A program made the translations under genes and the position numbers. The notes under the pieces are model-generated. The model worked only from the letters and a program-made list of their open reading frames with translations. It was not told the DNA's origin and made no database searches. DNA of 64,000 bases from Aliivibrio fischeri ATCC 7744 = JCM 18803 = DSM 507 (GTDB lineage Bacteria > Pseudomonadota > Gammaproteobacteria > Enterobacterales > Vibrionaceae). The DNA lies in NCBI RefSeq assembly GCF_023983475.1, contig NZ_CP092712.1:1612001-1676000 (forward strand), read 5' to 3'. Shown here piece after piece: positions 26,627-37,000 of the stretch. The number at the start of each line of letters is the position of its first letter. Position 1 is the stretch's first letter.

Positions 26627-28663
26627 TTATCGATTAATATTCAACACTGGCGTCAAACATTCCTGTAATGACAGACCACCGTGATTATAGTGATCACCCG
26701 ACACGTAGCCTGAAATTCCTGGAGCCATTGCGATAGAAACGCTCGGATTCCAGAACCAAGGTACAACTAAACCATCGTATTGAACATTACTCTTCAATAT
26801 CGCACAGCGGCGTTGACGGTTTGTCCCCAATGACTTGTGAATTTCACCTTTTGGTAAGCCATCAGGCACCCATAACCAGCCATGATCAGTAACGATTTTG
26901 ATACGCTTCCAATCTGCTTCAAATAATCCTCGGATTCGGTCAACTACACTGTCTAAAACCTGTTCAATGTACTGTGGCATTCTTAACTGATGATCGTGAC
27001 CTAAGTGATCTAAGTCTCCCGTTTGAACCCAGGCAAATCCATTAGGCTCACCTGTTTCGAGACCATCAAGGTATTGCCAACCTCGCTCAGGTAGTAGTTT
27101 CTTAAGGTACTGACTACTAAAAGAGGCTTGCGTACTCGCTAGCGCAGGAATGAAATCATCATTATCTTCTAAACCTGTTAACAGATCTGCCAGTGGTGTC
27201 ACAGCGGCTTTTGCTGTTGCAGTTAATGACGGAAGTGCTGACCATTGAGAGGTAAGATCGCTATTAATACCAATGTCAGAAAGCTTCTTCTCTAGTCGCT
27301 TAGCGGTATCAAAACGCAACCCATCCACAAAGAAGATCACTTGGCTACCAGCAAAATAATTTGCTGATGTTTCTTTTACCTGCTTATCGCCAGGGTATCC
27401 ATTTAACCTAACTAGGTCTTGGAAGTTAAGTGCCACCTTTTCTAACCAAGGCGTATAGATAACTGCAAGCCCATCGGCAACCAACTGCTGGTGATGAATA
27501 TCTTTCGCTTTTGCCATCGCATTCAGCACTGCGGCATCTGCCTGCCAGAAACGACTGGTATACAAATCGGCCATTCCCTCAGGAGAGCCTGAAGTGAAAG
27601 GTATCTCCGTATGCTCTAGAACAAGCGTAATTTGTTCTAAAATATCTAACCATGGCGACAAACCAAGCTGAGACCATACCCAGCCTTTACGAGATTGCTG
27701 ATTGCTCCAAAGTGAATTGAATACCTGCTTCAAACTCTCACGGTTACTGCCTGCACTTTGTTTAAATGCAGTTTCAATAACCGATTCATCACGTAAGTTT
27801 TCGGATAGATAGTTTTGCGCCTCAAAAGCCAGCCCTGCTGGGAGCACATCTTTTAAACGATCCACTAAAGAGGAAAGATTACCTGCGGTTTCTTCAAATC
27901 GCTCCCAAACACCTTGCCATTCACCTTGAGCATCACATAAAAACTCTAGGGCAAGTGAAATATTAGCTTCGTTCGGTTCAAAAGCGTATCTTGAAATACA
28001 AGATTGGGTGAATACCTCCCACTTACTCCCCTGCCATTGCTCAGCTTTTTCAGTTGGATTGTTTAGCCATCCCAAAATATCTTTGATAGGATCATCTAGA
28101 ACAATGGAGTAAAAATCTTCTGCTTCTAGCTTTTTACCCAGCAACTTAGTTGCTGGTGTTTCTAGTAGATCTGGTAGAACTTTAAGGATAGCTTCTTGAG
28201 TCTTGCTATCTTTGGCAATATCAAGTTCTAAACCTACTTTAGGATTAGTTAAGAACGAACCAACAGACCAGTCACGTCCTGCCGTGTTATACGCCCACCA
28301 GCAACCACGGTATTGCAGCTCAGCTAACGGTTGTAAATATTCAGGGCATTGCTCAATAGCTCGCAAATCTTTTCGCCCAACACCAGGAAGATAAATGATC
28401 GGCGTTTTATCTTCAGGTAGTTCGCACTCTTCTAGTTTTGCGGCAATCGCACACTTAACCCAAATTGCTGGGCCTGTACGTTCTTCTGGCTTGTATTCAC
28501 CGAGTTCAATAAGTTCAGGCAACTGTTGTTTTATGTATGGCATTGCAGATTGCCACTGGCTATCTATATCTGTCCACAAAATTGCAGCAGGTGCCACTTG
28601 CACTGATTTATTAAACGTTGCAGAGTTTCGCAACTGCTTGATTAAATAATTAACAACTAACAT
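26627..28663 (-). CDS. pglZ: BREX alkaline-phosphatase-superfamily protein PglZ
   Basis: The 678-residue PglZ is a core BREX component needed for defence and methylation. The phosphatase-superfamily fold shows the nucleophile-region motif VIFFVDGLRFDTAKRLEKKL (about 440-458), ALPSLTATAKAAV and the metal-site motif KIVTDHGWLWVP (about 588-598). It is shorter than the roughly 830-residue PglZ of E. coli-type BREX-1 and closer to the shorter type B PglZ (from memory, not checked). Its stop is 46 bases before the helicase gene, and its start lies 2 bases after the DUF4276 stop. Confidence 0.9.
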   Translation of the reverse strand: MLVVNYLIKQLRNSATFNKSVQVAPAAILWTDIDSQWQSAMPYIKQQLPELIELGEYKPEERTGPAIWVKCAIAAKLEECELPEDKTPIIYLPGVGRKDLRAIEQCPEYLQPLAELQYRGCWWAYNTAGRDWSVGSFLTNPKVGLELDIAKDSKTQEAILKVLPDLLETPATKLLGKKLEAEDFYSIVLDDPIKDILGWLNNPTEKAEQWQGSKWEVFTQSCISRYAFEPNEANISLALEFLCDAQGEWQGVWERFEETAGNLSSLVDRLKDVLPAGLAFEAQNYLSENLRDESVIETAFKQSAGSNRESLKQVFNSLWSNQQSRKGWVWSQLGLSPWLDILEQITLVLEHTEIPFTSGSPEGMADLYTSRFWQADAAVLNAMAKAKDIHHQQLVADGLAVIYTPWLEKVALNFQDLVRLNGYPGDKQVKETSANYFAGSQVIFFVDGLRFDTAKRLEKKLSDIGINSDLTSQWSALPSLTATAKAAVTPLADLLTGLEDNDDFIPALASTQASFSSQYLKKLLPERGWQYLDGLETGEPNGFAWVQTGDLDHLGHDHQLRMPQYIEQVLDSVVDRIRGLFEADWKRIKIVTDHGWLWVPDGLPKGEIHKSLGTNRQRRCAILKSNVQYDGLVVPWFWNPSVSIAMAPGISGYVSGDHYNHGGLSLQECLTPVLNINR

Positions 28664-28665
28664 TA

Positions 28666-29349
28666 TTACTCCGCTAATGCCTCAATTTGTTTTAACCATG
28701 CATCAAACAAAACGCACTGTTCACGCATGCTATCAAGACCAACCTCTAAAGCAGCTAGAGTACCAAGTAATGGCTTCTCATACCCCCAGATTAGCTTTTC
28801 AATACGTTTGCTCGGTGCCGTTTGCGGACTATTGTTAATGTGCTCTGGTGATTCAAAACTGTTTGCAATATCGATAAACGATTGCTCAACATCACTTCTA
28901 TCCATGCCTTGAGCCATTTTTTGAGGATCACTAAACAGCAAGCCTTCAAACTCATACATTTGCACGTAAGGAATAAACCTACGTATCACATCACCACCCA
29001 CTTTTTCCGTTAACTTCTCAGTTAAAGCATCTTGTAGGGTAGTCGCTTTTGTTTGGATAGAAGCCGTTACATCCGTTCCATTTTTACCAGGAAAGCTTTC
29101 AGGCAAACCATAGAAATCGAAGAATGTGGTGCAATAACAGTTCTTATCCGCAAGCAGACGTTTTTCAACATCAGCACTTAGGCGTTCAAATTTAAAGTTG
29201 CCACCTTTATGACCAGGTCTACCAATCAATGCGGGCATTAAATAAATACCTTTATGCGCAAAAGGTTCGACTAGAAGCTCACGAACAAAGCTCTCTTCTG
29301 TTTGCCCTTCACAGATCACATGAACGATTATCGGCTGTCGTAACGTCAT
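28666..29349 (-). CDS. DUF4276 family protein, TOPRIM-like effector candidate
   Basis: These 227 residues start at 29349, where ATGA overlaps the ATPase stop; an upstream in-frame ATG at 29385 would overlap more. Motifs fit a TOPRIM/OLD-type nuclease-like fold: an early Glu in ICEGQTEESFVRELL (about 12-26), FFDFYGLP with acidic residues (about 77-84) and FEGLLFSDP (about 131-139). DUF4276 proteins are usually paired with an AAA ATPase, as here. The pair lies between pglX and pglZ, where PARIS (AriA/AriB) lies in some enteric BREX loci. I infer an abortive-infection-type effector activated by the ATPase. Confidence 0.75.
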   Translation of the reverse strand: MTLRQPIIVHVICEGQTEESFVRELLVEPFAHKGIYLMPALIGRPGHKGGNFKFERLSADVEKRLLADKNCYCTTFFDFYGLPESFPGKNGTDVTASIQTKATTLQDALTEKLTEKVGGDVIRRFIPYVQMYEFEGLLFSDPQKMAQGMDRSDVEQSFIDIANSFESPEHINNSPQTAPSKRIEKLIWGYEKPLLGTLAALEVGLDSMREQCVLFDAWLKQIEALAE

Positions 29350-30449
29350 TTTGATGGTCTCCCACCGATGATGTTTTTCTCCCAAAGCTCTCCTACGGAA
29401 TAATCATCAAGCCAGCTCTCAAATTTTTCCGCATCCAAGCGTTTAAATGTGGATGCACCATCTTCACGTTCAACCACAATAAGATCGCATAGTTCAAACT
29501 CATTTAATAACGGGACTGATTGAGTAGAAACAATAACTTGCATGCGCTTTGATGCACTACGCAGTAATGCGCCAAGCAACGTAATAGCGTATGGATGCAA
29601 ACCTAACTCGGGTTCATCAATAATGATGGTTGATGGTGGATTAGGCTGTAACAAAGCTGTCACCAAACAAATAAAACGAATCGAGCCGTCTGACAGTTGA
29701 CTAGGCCACAATGGGTAATCACTATCCGATTGCTTCCAGAGCAGTCTAATCTGCTCTTCACCTGATGAAAGCTGTGTCGGTTTCAGTACGAAATCATCAA
29801 AGAACGGCACCGCTAAGCGAACCGTTTTGCAAATTTGCTTATAGATATCTTGGTTATCGCGCTGTAACTTAAATAAATAAGCAGCAAGATTTGAGGCATC
29901 ACTTCGAAGATACTCGTTATCATGCACTGCCCCAACGCGCTTTACTGCTGCCGTTTCACTGGTATCGTGAAAGTGAAAGACTTTCCAACCTGAAATAGCC
30001 GAGTAGCAGAACGAAGCAACTTTTGCTGATGCTCCTCCACTGATCTCACTTTTTAGGTTAGATTCTTTATGACCTGAACCTAAATCTGGCTTAGTGACCC
30101 CATGATAGGGGCCATCAAAGTAAAGCTGCTCTCGATTAAAGGTAAATGCGTCTTCTGCTGTAGGCGCTAAATCAGCGAGATAACCGTTATCACCAAAACG
30201 AATAACGGTTTGCAGGTTTTCGGTCTCTTTTACGCCATAGCTAACAACACGATCGGCACCGCCTTGCTTACTCGTCCATACTTGCAATCGACCTTCAACC
30301 AGCTCATGCAGCAGTCGAAAATAGCTGACAAAGTTACTTTTACCGACGCCATTAGCGCCGATAAGTACATTCAAATCATTCAACTTTAGTCTTTCAAGCT
30401 GACGTATAGATTTATACCCAAGAATAGACAGATGATCTATTTTACTCAT
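29346..30449 (-). CDS. AAA15/AAA21-type (ABC/SMC-like) ATPase partner of DUF4276
   Basis: This 367-residue ATPase has Walker A LIGANGVGKSN (30-40), a signature-like QLSDGSIRF (about 250), Walker B TIIIDEPELGLHPYA (about 276-290) and a switch region IVSTQSVPLLNEF. The architecture is that of the OLD/RecF-like ATPases that form sensor scaffolds in two-gene defence systems (PARIS AriA, AbiL-like). The start overlaps the pglX stop by 8 bases and the stop overlaps the DUF4276 start, so it is tightly coupled to both. No long coiled coil is evident. Confidence 0.85.
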   Translation of the reverse strand: MSKIDHLSILGYKSIRQLERLKLNDLNVLIGANGVGKSNFVSYFRLLHELVEGRLQVWTSKQGGADRVVSYGVKETENLQTVIRFGDNGYLADLAPTAEDAFTFNREQLYFDGPYHGVTKPDLGSGHKESNLKSEISGGASAKVASFCYSAISGWKVFHFHDTSETAAVKRVGAVHDNEYLRSDASNLAAYLFKLQRDNQDIYKQICKTVRLAVPFFDDFVLKPTQLSSGEEQIRLLWKQSDSDYPLWPSQLSDGSIRFICLVTALLQPNPPSTIIIDEPELGLHPYAITLLGALLRSASKRMQVIVSTQSVPLLNEFELCDLIVVEREDGASTFKRLDAEKFESWLDDYSVGELWEKNIIGGRPSK

Positions 30450-33400
30450 TGGCTTCCTCTCTTGCGGCTTTCTTCTCTGCCAGCGTTAAATGATGATCGT
30501 TAATACGACTACCCTCACTCTCACCGTAGACTGGGCCAAGATCAAACCATGGTGCGGATGCTACATCTGTACCACGGTCTTTTCTCCAGTGGATGTTTGG
30601 CTTACCACGAAGTACACCTGCGCCTTTTTTACCCACGTCTTTCGCCAGCATAAATGGACGGATGTTGAGACGTACCCCATCATTCAGATCTGGGTTCCAA
30701 CCAATTGGTTGTTCTTCTAACGGTTTCCAGCGCACGAAGATGTCTAAGCCAGGCCCCCCAGGTAAAGAGTCACCTGCTAGGATAGCTTCTAGCTGTGTTT
30801 TGAGGTTTTCAGCCGCAGTTAATCGGATATCTGCACCATCTTTGCCATCAGCTAAATCACGTTTCTGGGTACTGATCCAGTCATCCAGATAGGTGTAAAT
30901 CAGGCGCTCAAGCCCTTTGTAATCAAGCTTGTGGTAGTTAACCAGTGCTGAGAAGCCATCCTTCAAGCCATCCCAAATTTGCCAAATAAATGGGCGGTGT
31001 TGGAACAGTTTAGAGTGCTGATCAAAGAACTTATCACGCAACCAACTTTCTAGGTCTTTGCCTTTAACCGCTTTCAACAAATTAGCTTCTACTGAGTTTG
31101 TCCACTCATCACCGTAGGCTTTGTGTAAAATCGCTTCCAAACGCTTGGCTGCTGTTTTTTCACCACGCACTGCTGGAATACAAACAATGCCGTCATCATC
31201 AATCAAGCCAACAAAGTCTGCGTTCTTCTTCATCACTTCACGCATTTCTGGCGCAAGTTCCATTTCAGGATCAAGTTCAGCAGGCCATTGGTAGCCAAGT
31301 AAACGAGCTACAGCGACTTGTAGTACTGAGTCATCTTGACGCAGACTGGCTACAGCAGTCATTTTAGACTCCTCATCCCATGTAACTGAAGCACATGGGT
31401 GACCATGGAATATCCACTGAGTTAAATCGTCACTATAGGGCTTGGGTAGACCATTAGGATACTTTGTGTTTGCAATCTCTTTCCAGTAATTAAGATCAAA
31501 CGGAATTCTTATCATAGACCCAACGGTCACCGAAATTTTTTGATCAATTTGTCTAACAACTTCGTTGTAGCTTGATGATGAACACAAACACCAAATTGCG
31601 GGTAAGTCCTCTGTGTTAAATGTGATTAATGTTCCGCCACTTTTGCCAAATATTTCTCCATTGTACAACGTGGCGCGTAACTCACCCATCTGTGTGATGC
31701 GAATACCTTTATTTCCAAGAACATTAAACCCATTCATTTGCTTAGAAGGTATATTATGAGCTGAAGGGAAGTCCCTCAATCGCCCACGATCATGTTCCCA
31801 ATGTATATAATCGCTTCGACCAGAATAATGTGTACTTACGCTTGTATTCTGAATAAATGGCACCCAGTTAGTTATATCTTTTACCTCCCAAAATTTTTGC
31901 ACAAACTGAGGGCTATCTCCTGATGACAAACCTTCGATACAAGTTGAGTTGTCAGATAGCAATGCTATTTCACCCAAACCTTGTGTTGAAATAACATAAT
32001 CAGGATTTTCTAGTTGTTTTTTCTGGCTAGTGGATTGAGCACATTCCGACATAATAATTTTAGATTTACTCAAAGGGGTTTTACCTTTTTGAGCATCAAG
32101 TACAGCAATAGTGTTTTCATCAGGCTTTAAATTTTCAATCGAAATTAAAGCTATATTTGTAATATTACCAGGGCCGTCCTGAAAAGCCTCAGCGCCCCCC
32201 CCCAATCGAGAAAGAGTTCGCCAACTATATTTATTAAGTAATTTTTGTCTAAAAGCAGCATAACTTGATAAAAATAACCAATTTTGAGTCAACACAATAC
32301 TTGAACACCCGCCAACATCACTAAGATGAATGCACTTTTCTAAAAAAACCGTTGCTAAATCGTGTTTTGCTTCAGGATAAAAACTATCGCAGAATATTCT
32401 TAAGTTTTTATCCTGTCGCCCCCTAGTTAAATAGGGTACATTTGTAATAATCCACTTATATTTTTGCGAAAGTAAGCTTGCTGCTTTAGCTAAGCCTTTC
32501 GCTGCAACCTTAGATTCATTTGTTGCTTCAAAACTAGTTGTTAACGCACTCTGAATTAGTTCCCAAGGTAGGGTACCCTCTACTTTTGTAGCTTTTGTTG
32601 GATCAATCAAACTTCCTAAAGTCGGCGCATCTTTAAACGTATGCTGCATCCATGCAATGGCTCCTGTTAATGCTTCATCGCCTTTCGCTAAGTCTTTCCA
32701 CCCTTTTTGTGCTTCACCAATCGACATACCTGAACAGGCTAGTTGTAGCTCTGGTAACACACGGTAGCCACCTGCATTTGGGTAACGCCATGCCTCCAAA
32801 GCCAGCGCAAATGCCGCCAGTTCGACACAGCGTTGGTCAAGTTCTAAACCATGGATGTTGTCGCGCAGTACCGCATCAACCGCTTGCTTCTCAGATAAAC
32901 CTTCAAGTTGCATACGCATAGGGACAAGCATTAGGAAAGCCGCGACTAGGAAATGGCCAGAGCCACAACAAGGGTCGAGGGTTTTAAGCTCTGATAGGTG
33001 CTCAGGCCATTTTTCAAACCCGCCTGCTGCTGGTTTCCATGATTCTGCTTTTTGTTCGCTGTCGGCACTCTCTTCTTTAGAAAAACGAAGGTACTCTAGA
33101 GGAACGCCAGGAATAGAAGCCAACTCACGAAGCTCTTGTTCGTTATTTGCACGAATTAAATCATCTTGAGAAAGGCGTTTGTTTGCCCACCAAGCACCGA
33201 GCGCATTATCAAGTAAGAAACTTACCATGTAAGGCTCCGTAAATAACTGCGTTACAGGGCTTAGTTCCTGCGCACCAATTTTCACACCTGACTTGTTAAC
33301 TTGATCTTTCTTCTTGGTTTGCCAGAACTGGTAACACCAACCTAAGCTGTCTTGAGCTTGGTATGTTTGAGGATCTAGCTGAGCGATCAGACTTTCTAAC

Positions 33401-33912
33401 TCTTCCACACGGTTCATCGACAGCTTAATATCGAAAACAGGCGAGTCCATACGGAAAATTTGTGGCAACATTTTTTGCGCCAAGCGACCTGCTAATGCCC
33501 AGCCGTCCGCTCTTCCCGAAATAGGATCTGGCTCTTCTTCTGCCAGCTCAAAACACTCTTCCAGTGTGACAGGCGTATACTCGTCATACATCAGCAGGTT
33601 GTTTTGCTCTAGGTAACGAGCAAACAACATACGATGCCAATGCTCATACGCCATTTCATTAATTAGGCGCTCAGTTTCTTGCTTACCCTTGTTTCCTGGT
33701 GAATGGTCTAACTTATCGCCTAGCTGACGAGCATGCGCACGCAACTTATTACGTAGCGTACGCTCTTCTTCGTTTAGATAGCTTGGAGCCTGAGCTTCTG
33801 CCACACCCAAACGTTGTAGCGCTTCAAATACGGCTTGCTCTACAATATCACGGGCTTTAACAACCGTATCTTCTAGCTTTTTACGCAATGTTTTATCTAA
33901 TGCTTGTCTCAT
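30442..33912 (-). CDS. pglX: BREX adenine-specific DNA methyltransferase PglX
   Basis: The 1156-residue PglX marks self DNA by N6-adenine methylation and is also needed for defence. SAM-binding motif I is LDPCCGSGHFLVAAF (about 312-326). The catalytic motif IV reads TNVPYL (about 488-493) where N6A enzymes usually have NPPY, so the first Pro is Val. Specificity and C-terminal regions follow. A run of nine G on the coding strand (plus-strand C at 32195-32203, codons about 570-573) could make expression phase-variable; in this sequence the frame is intact (ON). It follows brxC after 152 bp with a hairpin, and its stop overlaps the ATPase gene. Confidence 0.92.
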   Translation of the reverse strand: MRQALDKTLRKKLEDTVVKARDIVEQAVFEALQRLGVAEAQAPSYLNEEERTLRNKLRAHARQLGDKLDHSPGNKGKQETERLINEMAYEHWHRMLFARYLEQNNLLMYDEYTPVTLEECFELAEEEPDPISGRADGWALAGRLAQKMLPQIFRMDSPVFDIKLSMNRVEELESLIAQLDPQTYQAQDSLGWCYQFWQTKKKDQVNKSGVKIGAQELSPVTQLFTEPYMVSFLLDNALGAWWANKRLSQDDLIRANNEQELRELASIPGVPLEYLRFSKEESADSEQKAESWKPAAGGFEKWPEHLSELKTLDPCCGSGHFLVAAFLMLVPMRMQLEGLSEKQAVDAVLRDNIHGLELDQRCVELAAFALALEAWRYPNAGGYRVLPELQLACSGMSIGEAQKGWKDLAKGDEALTGAIAWMQHTFKDAPTLGSLIDPTKATKVEGTLPWELIQSALTTSFEATNESKVAAKGLAKAASLLSQKYKWIITNVPYLTRGRQDKNLRIFCDSFYPEAKHDLATVFLEKCIHLSDVGGCSSIVLTQNWLFLSSYAAFRQKLLNKYSWRTLSRLGGGAEAFQDGPGNITNIALISIENLKPDENTIAVLDAQKGKTPLSKSKIIMSECAQSTSQKKQLENPDYVISTQGLGEIALLSDNSTCIEGLSSGDSPQFVQKFWEVKDITNWVPFIQNTSVSTHYSGRSDYIHWEHDRGRLRDFPSAHNIPSKQMNGFNVLGNKGIRITQMGELRATLYNGEIFGKSGGTLITFNTEDLPAIWCLCSSSSYNEVVRQIDQKISVTVGSMIRIPFDLNYWKEIANTKYPNGLPKPYSDDLTQWIFHGHPCASVTWDEESKMTAVASLRQDDSVLQVAVARLLGYQWPAELDPEMELAPEMREVMKKNADFVGLIDDDGIVCIPAVRGEKTAAKRLEAILHKAYGDEWTNSVEANLLKAVKGKDLESWLRDKFFDQHSKLFQHRPFIWQIWDGLKDGFSALVNYHKLDYKGLERLIYTYLDDWISTQKRDLADGKDGADIRLTAAENLKTQLEAILAGDSLPGGPGLDIFVRWKPLEEQPIGWNPDLNDGVRLNIRPFMLAKDVGKKGAGVLRGKPNIHWRKDRGTDVASAPWFDLGPVYGESEGSRINDHHLTLAEKKAAREEANE
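32195..32203 (-). repeat. G9 homopolymer within pglX (slippage candidate)
   Basis: Nine consecutive C on the plus strand (nine G in pglX sense) encode part of L-G-G-G-A. The surrounding DNA is AT-rich, and I saw no comparable tract elsewhere in the window. Gain or loss of one G would shift frame after about 570 of 1156 codons, removing the C-terminal half. Confidence 0.85.
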
Positions 33913-34001
33913 ATCATTCTTCTTAATTCTATTAGTCTGCTCTACCTAGATAGGAGCATTTGGACTATTGAGATAGTGTCCGTTACCCACAAACTTCAAA
34001 T

Positions 34002-34026
34002 CGCCTAGGGGAATACCTCCTAGGCG
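34002..34026 (-). promoter_or_regulatory. Hairpin in the brxC-pglX gap
   Basis: CGCCTAGG pairs with CCTAGGCG around a 9-base loop, in the 152-bp gap between brxC and pglX. No T-run follows in the sense direction, so it is more likely an mRNA processing or stability element, or an operator, than a terminator. The gap is the largest within the operon and could hold a second promoter for pglX. Confidence 0.45.
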
Positions 34027-34064
34027 ACGCCCTTTTAGACGGTGCTTCTAAAAACAAAGTGGGA

Positions 34065-37000
34065 TTACTGTGGTACAACTGGCCCTTTTTCTAACTCAGC
34101 TCGAAGCTCTTGTTCAATAGTAACTAGCCACTTCTGCAAATCGTTTTCATTTTCTAGCAATGGCTTATTAAGCTTGTGGTACTTCGTTTTCGGTTGAAGC
34201 GCACTGATCGCATCTTTTAATACCGCATCAAAGATGCCAGGAAGCAATGCTACTTTGTCATTCCATCTATTAAAGCTGGTTTCATCCAGTGAGTTAAATA
34301 CCGAATCTTCATCTGCAATATTAATTGATGGGATGTTATCTAAATTACGCTTCTTCAAAAACTCATTACGTTTTGCTTCATCAAGCTTTTGCCAGTTTTC
34401 ATCCGCTAATAGATCAGACATGCACGCTCGATGTTCTTCTTCATAACGCTCACGATGTGCAGTTAAAGAAGTTCGAAGTTCATTTGTTGCTTTGTCCAGC
34501 AATGGTTTGACTGGGCAAGGATCAGATAACAAGCTTCGGTTAGTAATGATCGCCTGTTGTTCTTGTTGTAGCTCTTTGTATATCGCAAGTGGATAACAGT
34601 ACTCCATAGCCTGAGTTAGCTTCTTCCAAAGCTTCATACGAAGTTCAGCTTTATGCGTTTGATCTTTCCACTGCTGGAAGTCACCAATCAATTGCTCTTT
34701 GCTATCAAATGCTTTTTGCAGTTGTTGATTACCTGAGTGCATTTCTAGCTCTGATAGCAAGGCTGTACTTGGTGCCATAGGTAGTGGCGCGTCACCACCC
34801 GCACTACGGGCCACATTTTTCGCATTGATAATGGCAAGCGGCAATTTAGTCGCTTCTTCGCCAGTATTGCACGCTTCTTCAAGCAAGGTAGAAACCACAC
34901 CACGGACTTTAATAAGTTGTACTTTAGATAGCGTTACGTTTTCTGGACGGAACTTCGTTTGCGTTACTGAACTGCGATCTAGGCTTTTGGCATCAATCGG
35001 TCGCTCTTGCACATCAGACGCTCGTAGTACGCCTGCTGCTAACATTGCATACAAGGCACCATCGACTACATCGTTACCCCAACCGTATGGTGCGTCTTTG
35101 AAGTTATCGCGAATATCTTTACCCGTTTTCATTGCACCGATATAGCGATAAACCTCTGCACACACTGGTTGCTGGTGTGCTTCGCCATTGAAATCTACCG
35201 CTTCAAGCGCATTTGGGTCGGCAAGTTGACTAGCTTGATTGTACACTTTTGCCCAGCCACGGCTGTCTGCCATTTTGAATTTGTTGTACAAACGCTGACA
35301 AGCTAAAGCACCTGCATTTTGCATCTGCTCTGCAAGTGTGTCGCCTTCCACTTCCTGACCACCAGCCAAACGAACTTGGATCTGGGAGAAGATTTCATTC
35401 AAGAAACCTTTTTTGGCACGTTCGGCTTCACTTAAGCGAGTTTCCATCGCTTGCAGTGCATCTTTACCCGCTTCTGTTGTTGCTCGACCACGTACTTCTA
35501 ACGTGTTTTCTGCCGCCTTAAGCGCAACAATAGCATTCTTCAACTCACTACGATGAATGGTTGGTACATAGACATAGATGGTCGCACTGTCTGGATCTGC
35601 ACCACGAGAAAGGTCGTTAAACTGCTTCTCGGTCTGCTCTGGCGCCCAAGCATAAATACGTTTTGTGGCTTCAGTTGGTAATTCAGAATCAAATGAAGGA
35701 TTAATTGCTCTTGGCTCCTTTACTTCTCCTTGAACAATTCGAGCTTGAGCCACTTGCTTGGTGATATAACGTTGGATTTCTTTCGAGCGGTACGCCTCTA
35801 ACGTCTGAGGGTTACCCATAAGATCGTTTTCTTGACGGCGGAACTCATCATACCAAGCTTGGCTTTCTACTGTTTGCAAGCTGAACTCTCGACCTTGACC
35901 TGTCTCGCGAGACATGATCTCATGCTCATCTTCCAATTGTTGAAGCATCTTAGGTACAAGTGGGCGCAGCTTATGCTTGTCGTTGTGTAGATCCTCTAAC
36001 AGTAAATCAGATAGTGTATCTACTGTTGCATGGATGCCGTATTCCATCTCTGCTGGTAGCTTACTTATCAATAAGATTAGAGATAATAAACGACCTTGCA
36101 GTTGAGAATCCTCGTCACCACCACGCTTACGGCTAATGGTTTCATAGATTTCTTTAGAGATCACACCTGTTTGAAGTAAGTTTGTTGAAATCTGATCATA
36201 CAAAAAATCAGCAGGTACAACGTAGCCTAGCTCTTTGTCTGCGGTTGTCTTTAGTGCTTCATGCACAACACGGAGTTGGTTACGCAGTTGAGAACCTGTG
36301 CCCGTTCTGTCTAGTGCTGGTAAGATACGCTCCCAGAAACGACGGCGGACAGGGAGTAGCGGATAGTCTGGCACCATCCATTGTTCGTCATCTTTATTGT
36401 GTTCGATGGTGCTGCCACGAAGGTGACGAGAAATCTCACCTAAGTTGTCATCAACAACTGTTCTAACGGCGCTTTCTGCTGACGGTTTCTTTTGCAGGAT
36501 AACTTTACGGATTACTGCGTCTACATCCGTGTCTTCCAACTGCACAGGAACTTGGAAGCGACCCATTAGACGCTGGAGGTTCGCCATACCAGACAAGGCA
36601 CTTTGCCCTGTTGCTACAAATAATAGCTTTGACTTAAGCGCACTAGCGCCACTACAGGTTTCGACTACCTCTTGTACATCAAAGGCTTTTTGAACGTTAT
36701 CACCGATGTATTGCTGTACCTCATCCAGAACAACTAAAGTTAGAGGCAATTCACCGTCATTAGAAATGGCATCTACAATCGCAGAGACCATCTCATCGTT
36801 GGTCACATCATCAATAATCTTGTATTGAGCGCGTAGCATCTCGCGCACTTCTTTCATATCTGCGCCGATGCCTGGAATGGCTTGTAGCACCGCATCATGC
36901 ATGATTGGAGATACGTGCAGGTTTTTAAGCTCTTTCGTCCAAGGGTCTACACCCTCTTTCACTTTTGCCTTAGCTTCAACAAATGACTTAACTTGTTCAA

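Noticed and set aside
30490-36693. Several plus-strand open frames of 60-100 codons within brxC and pglX
   Set aside because: They are antisense shadows of long conserved genes, without start signals.
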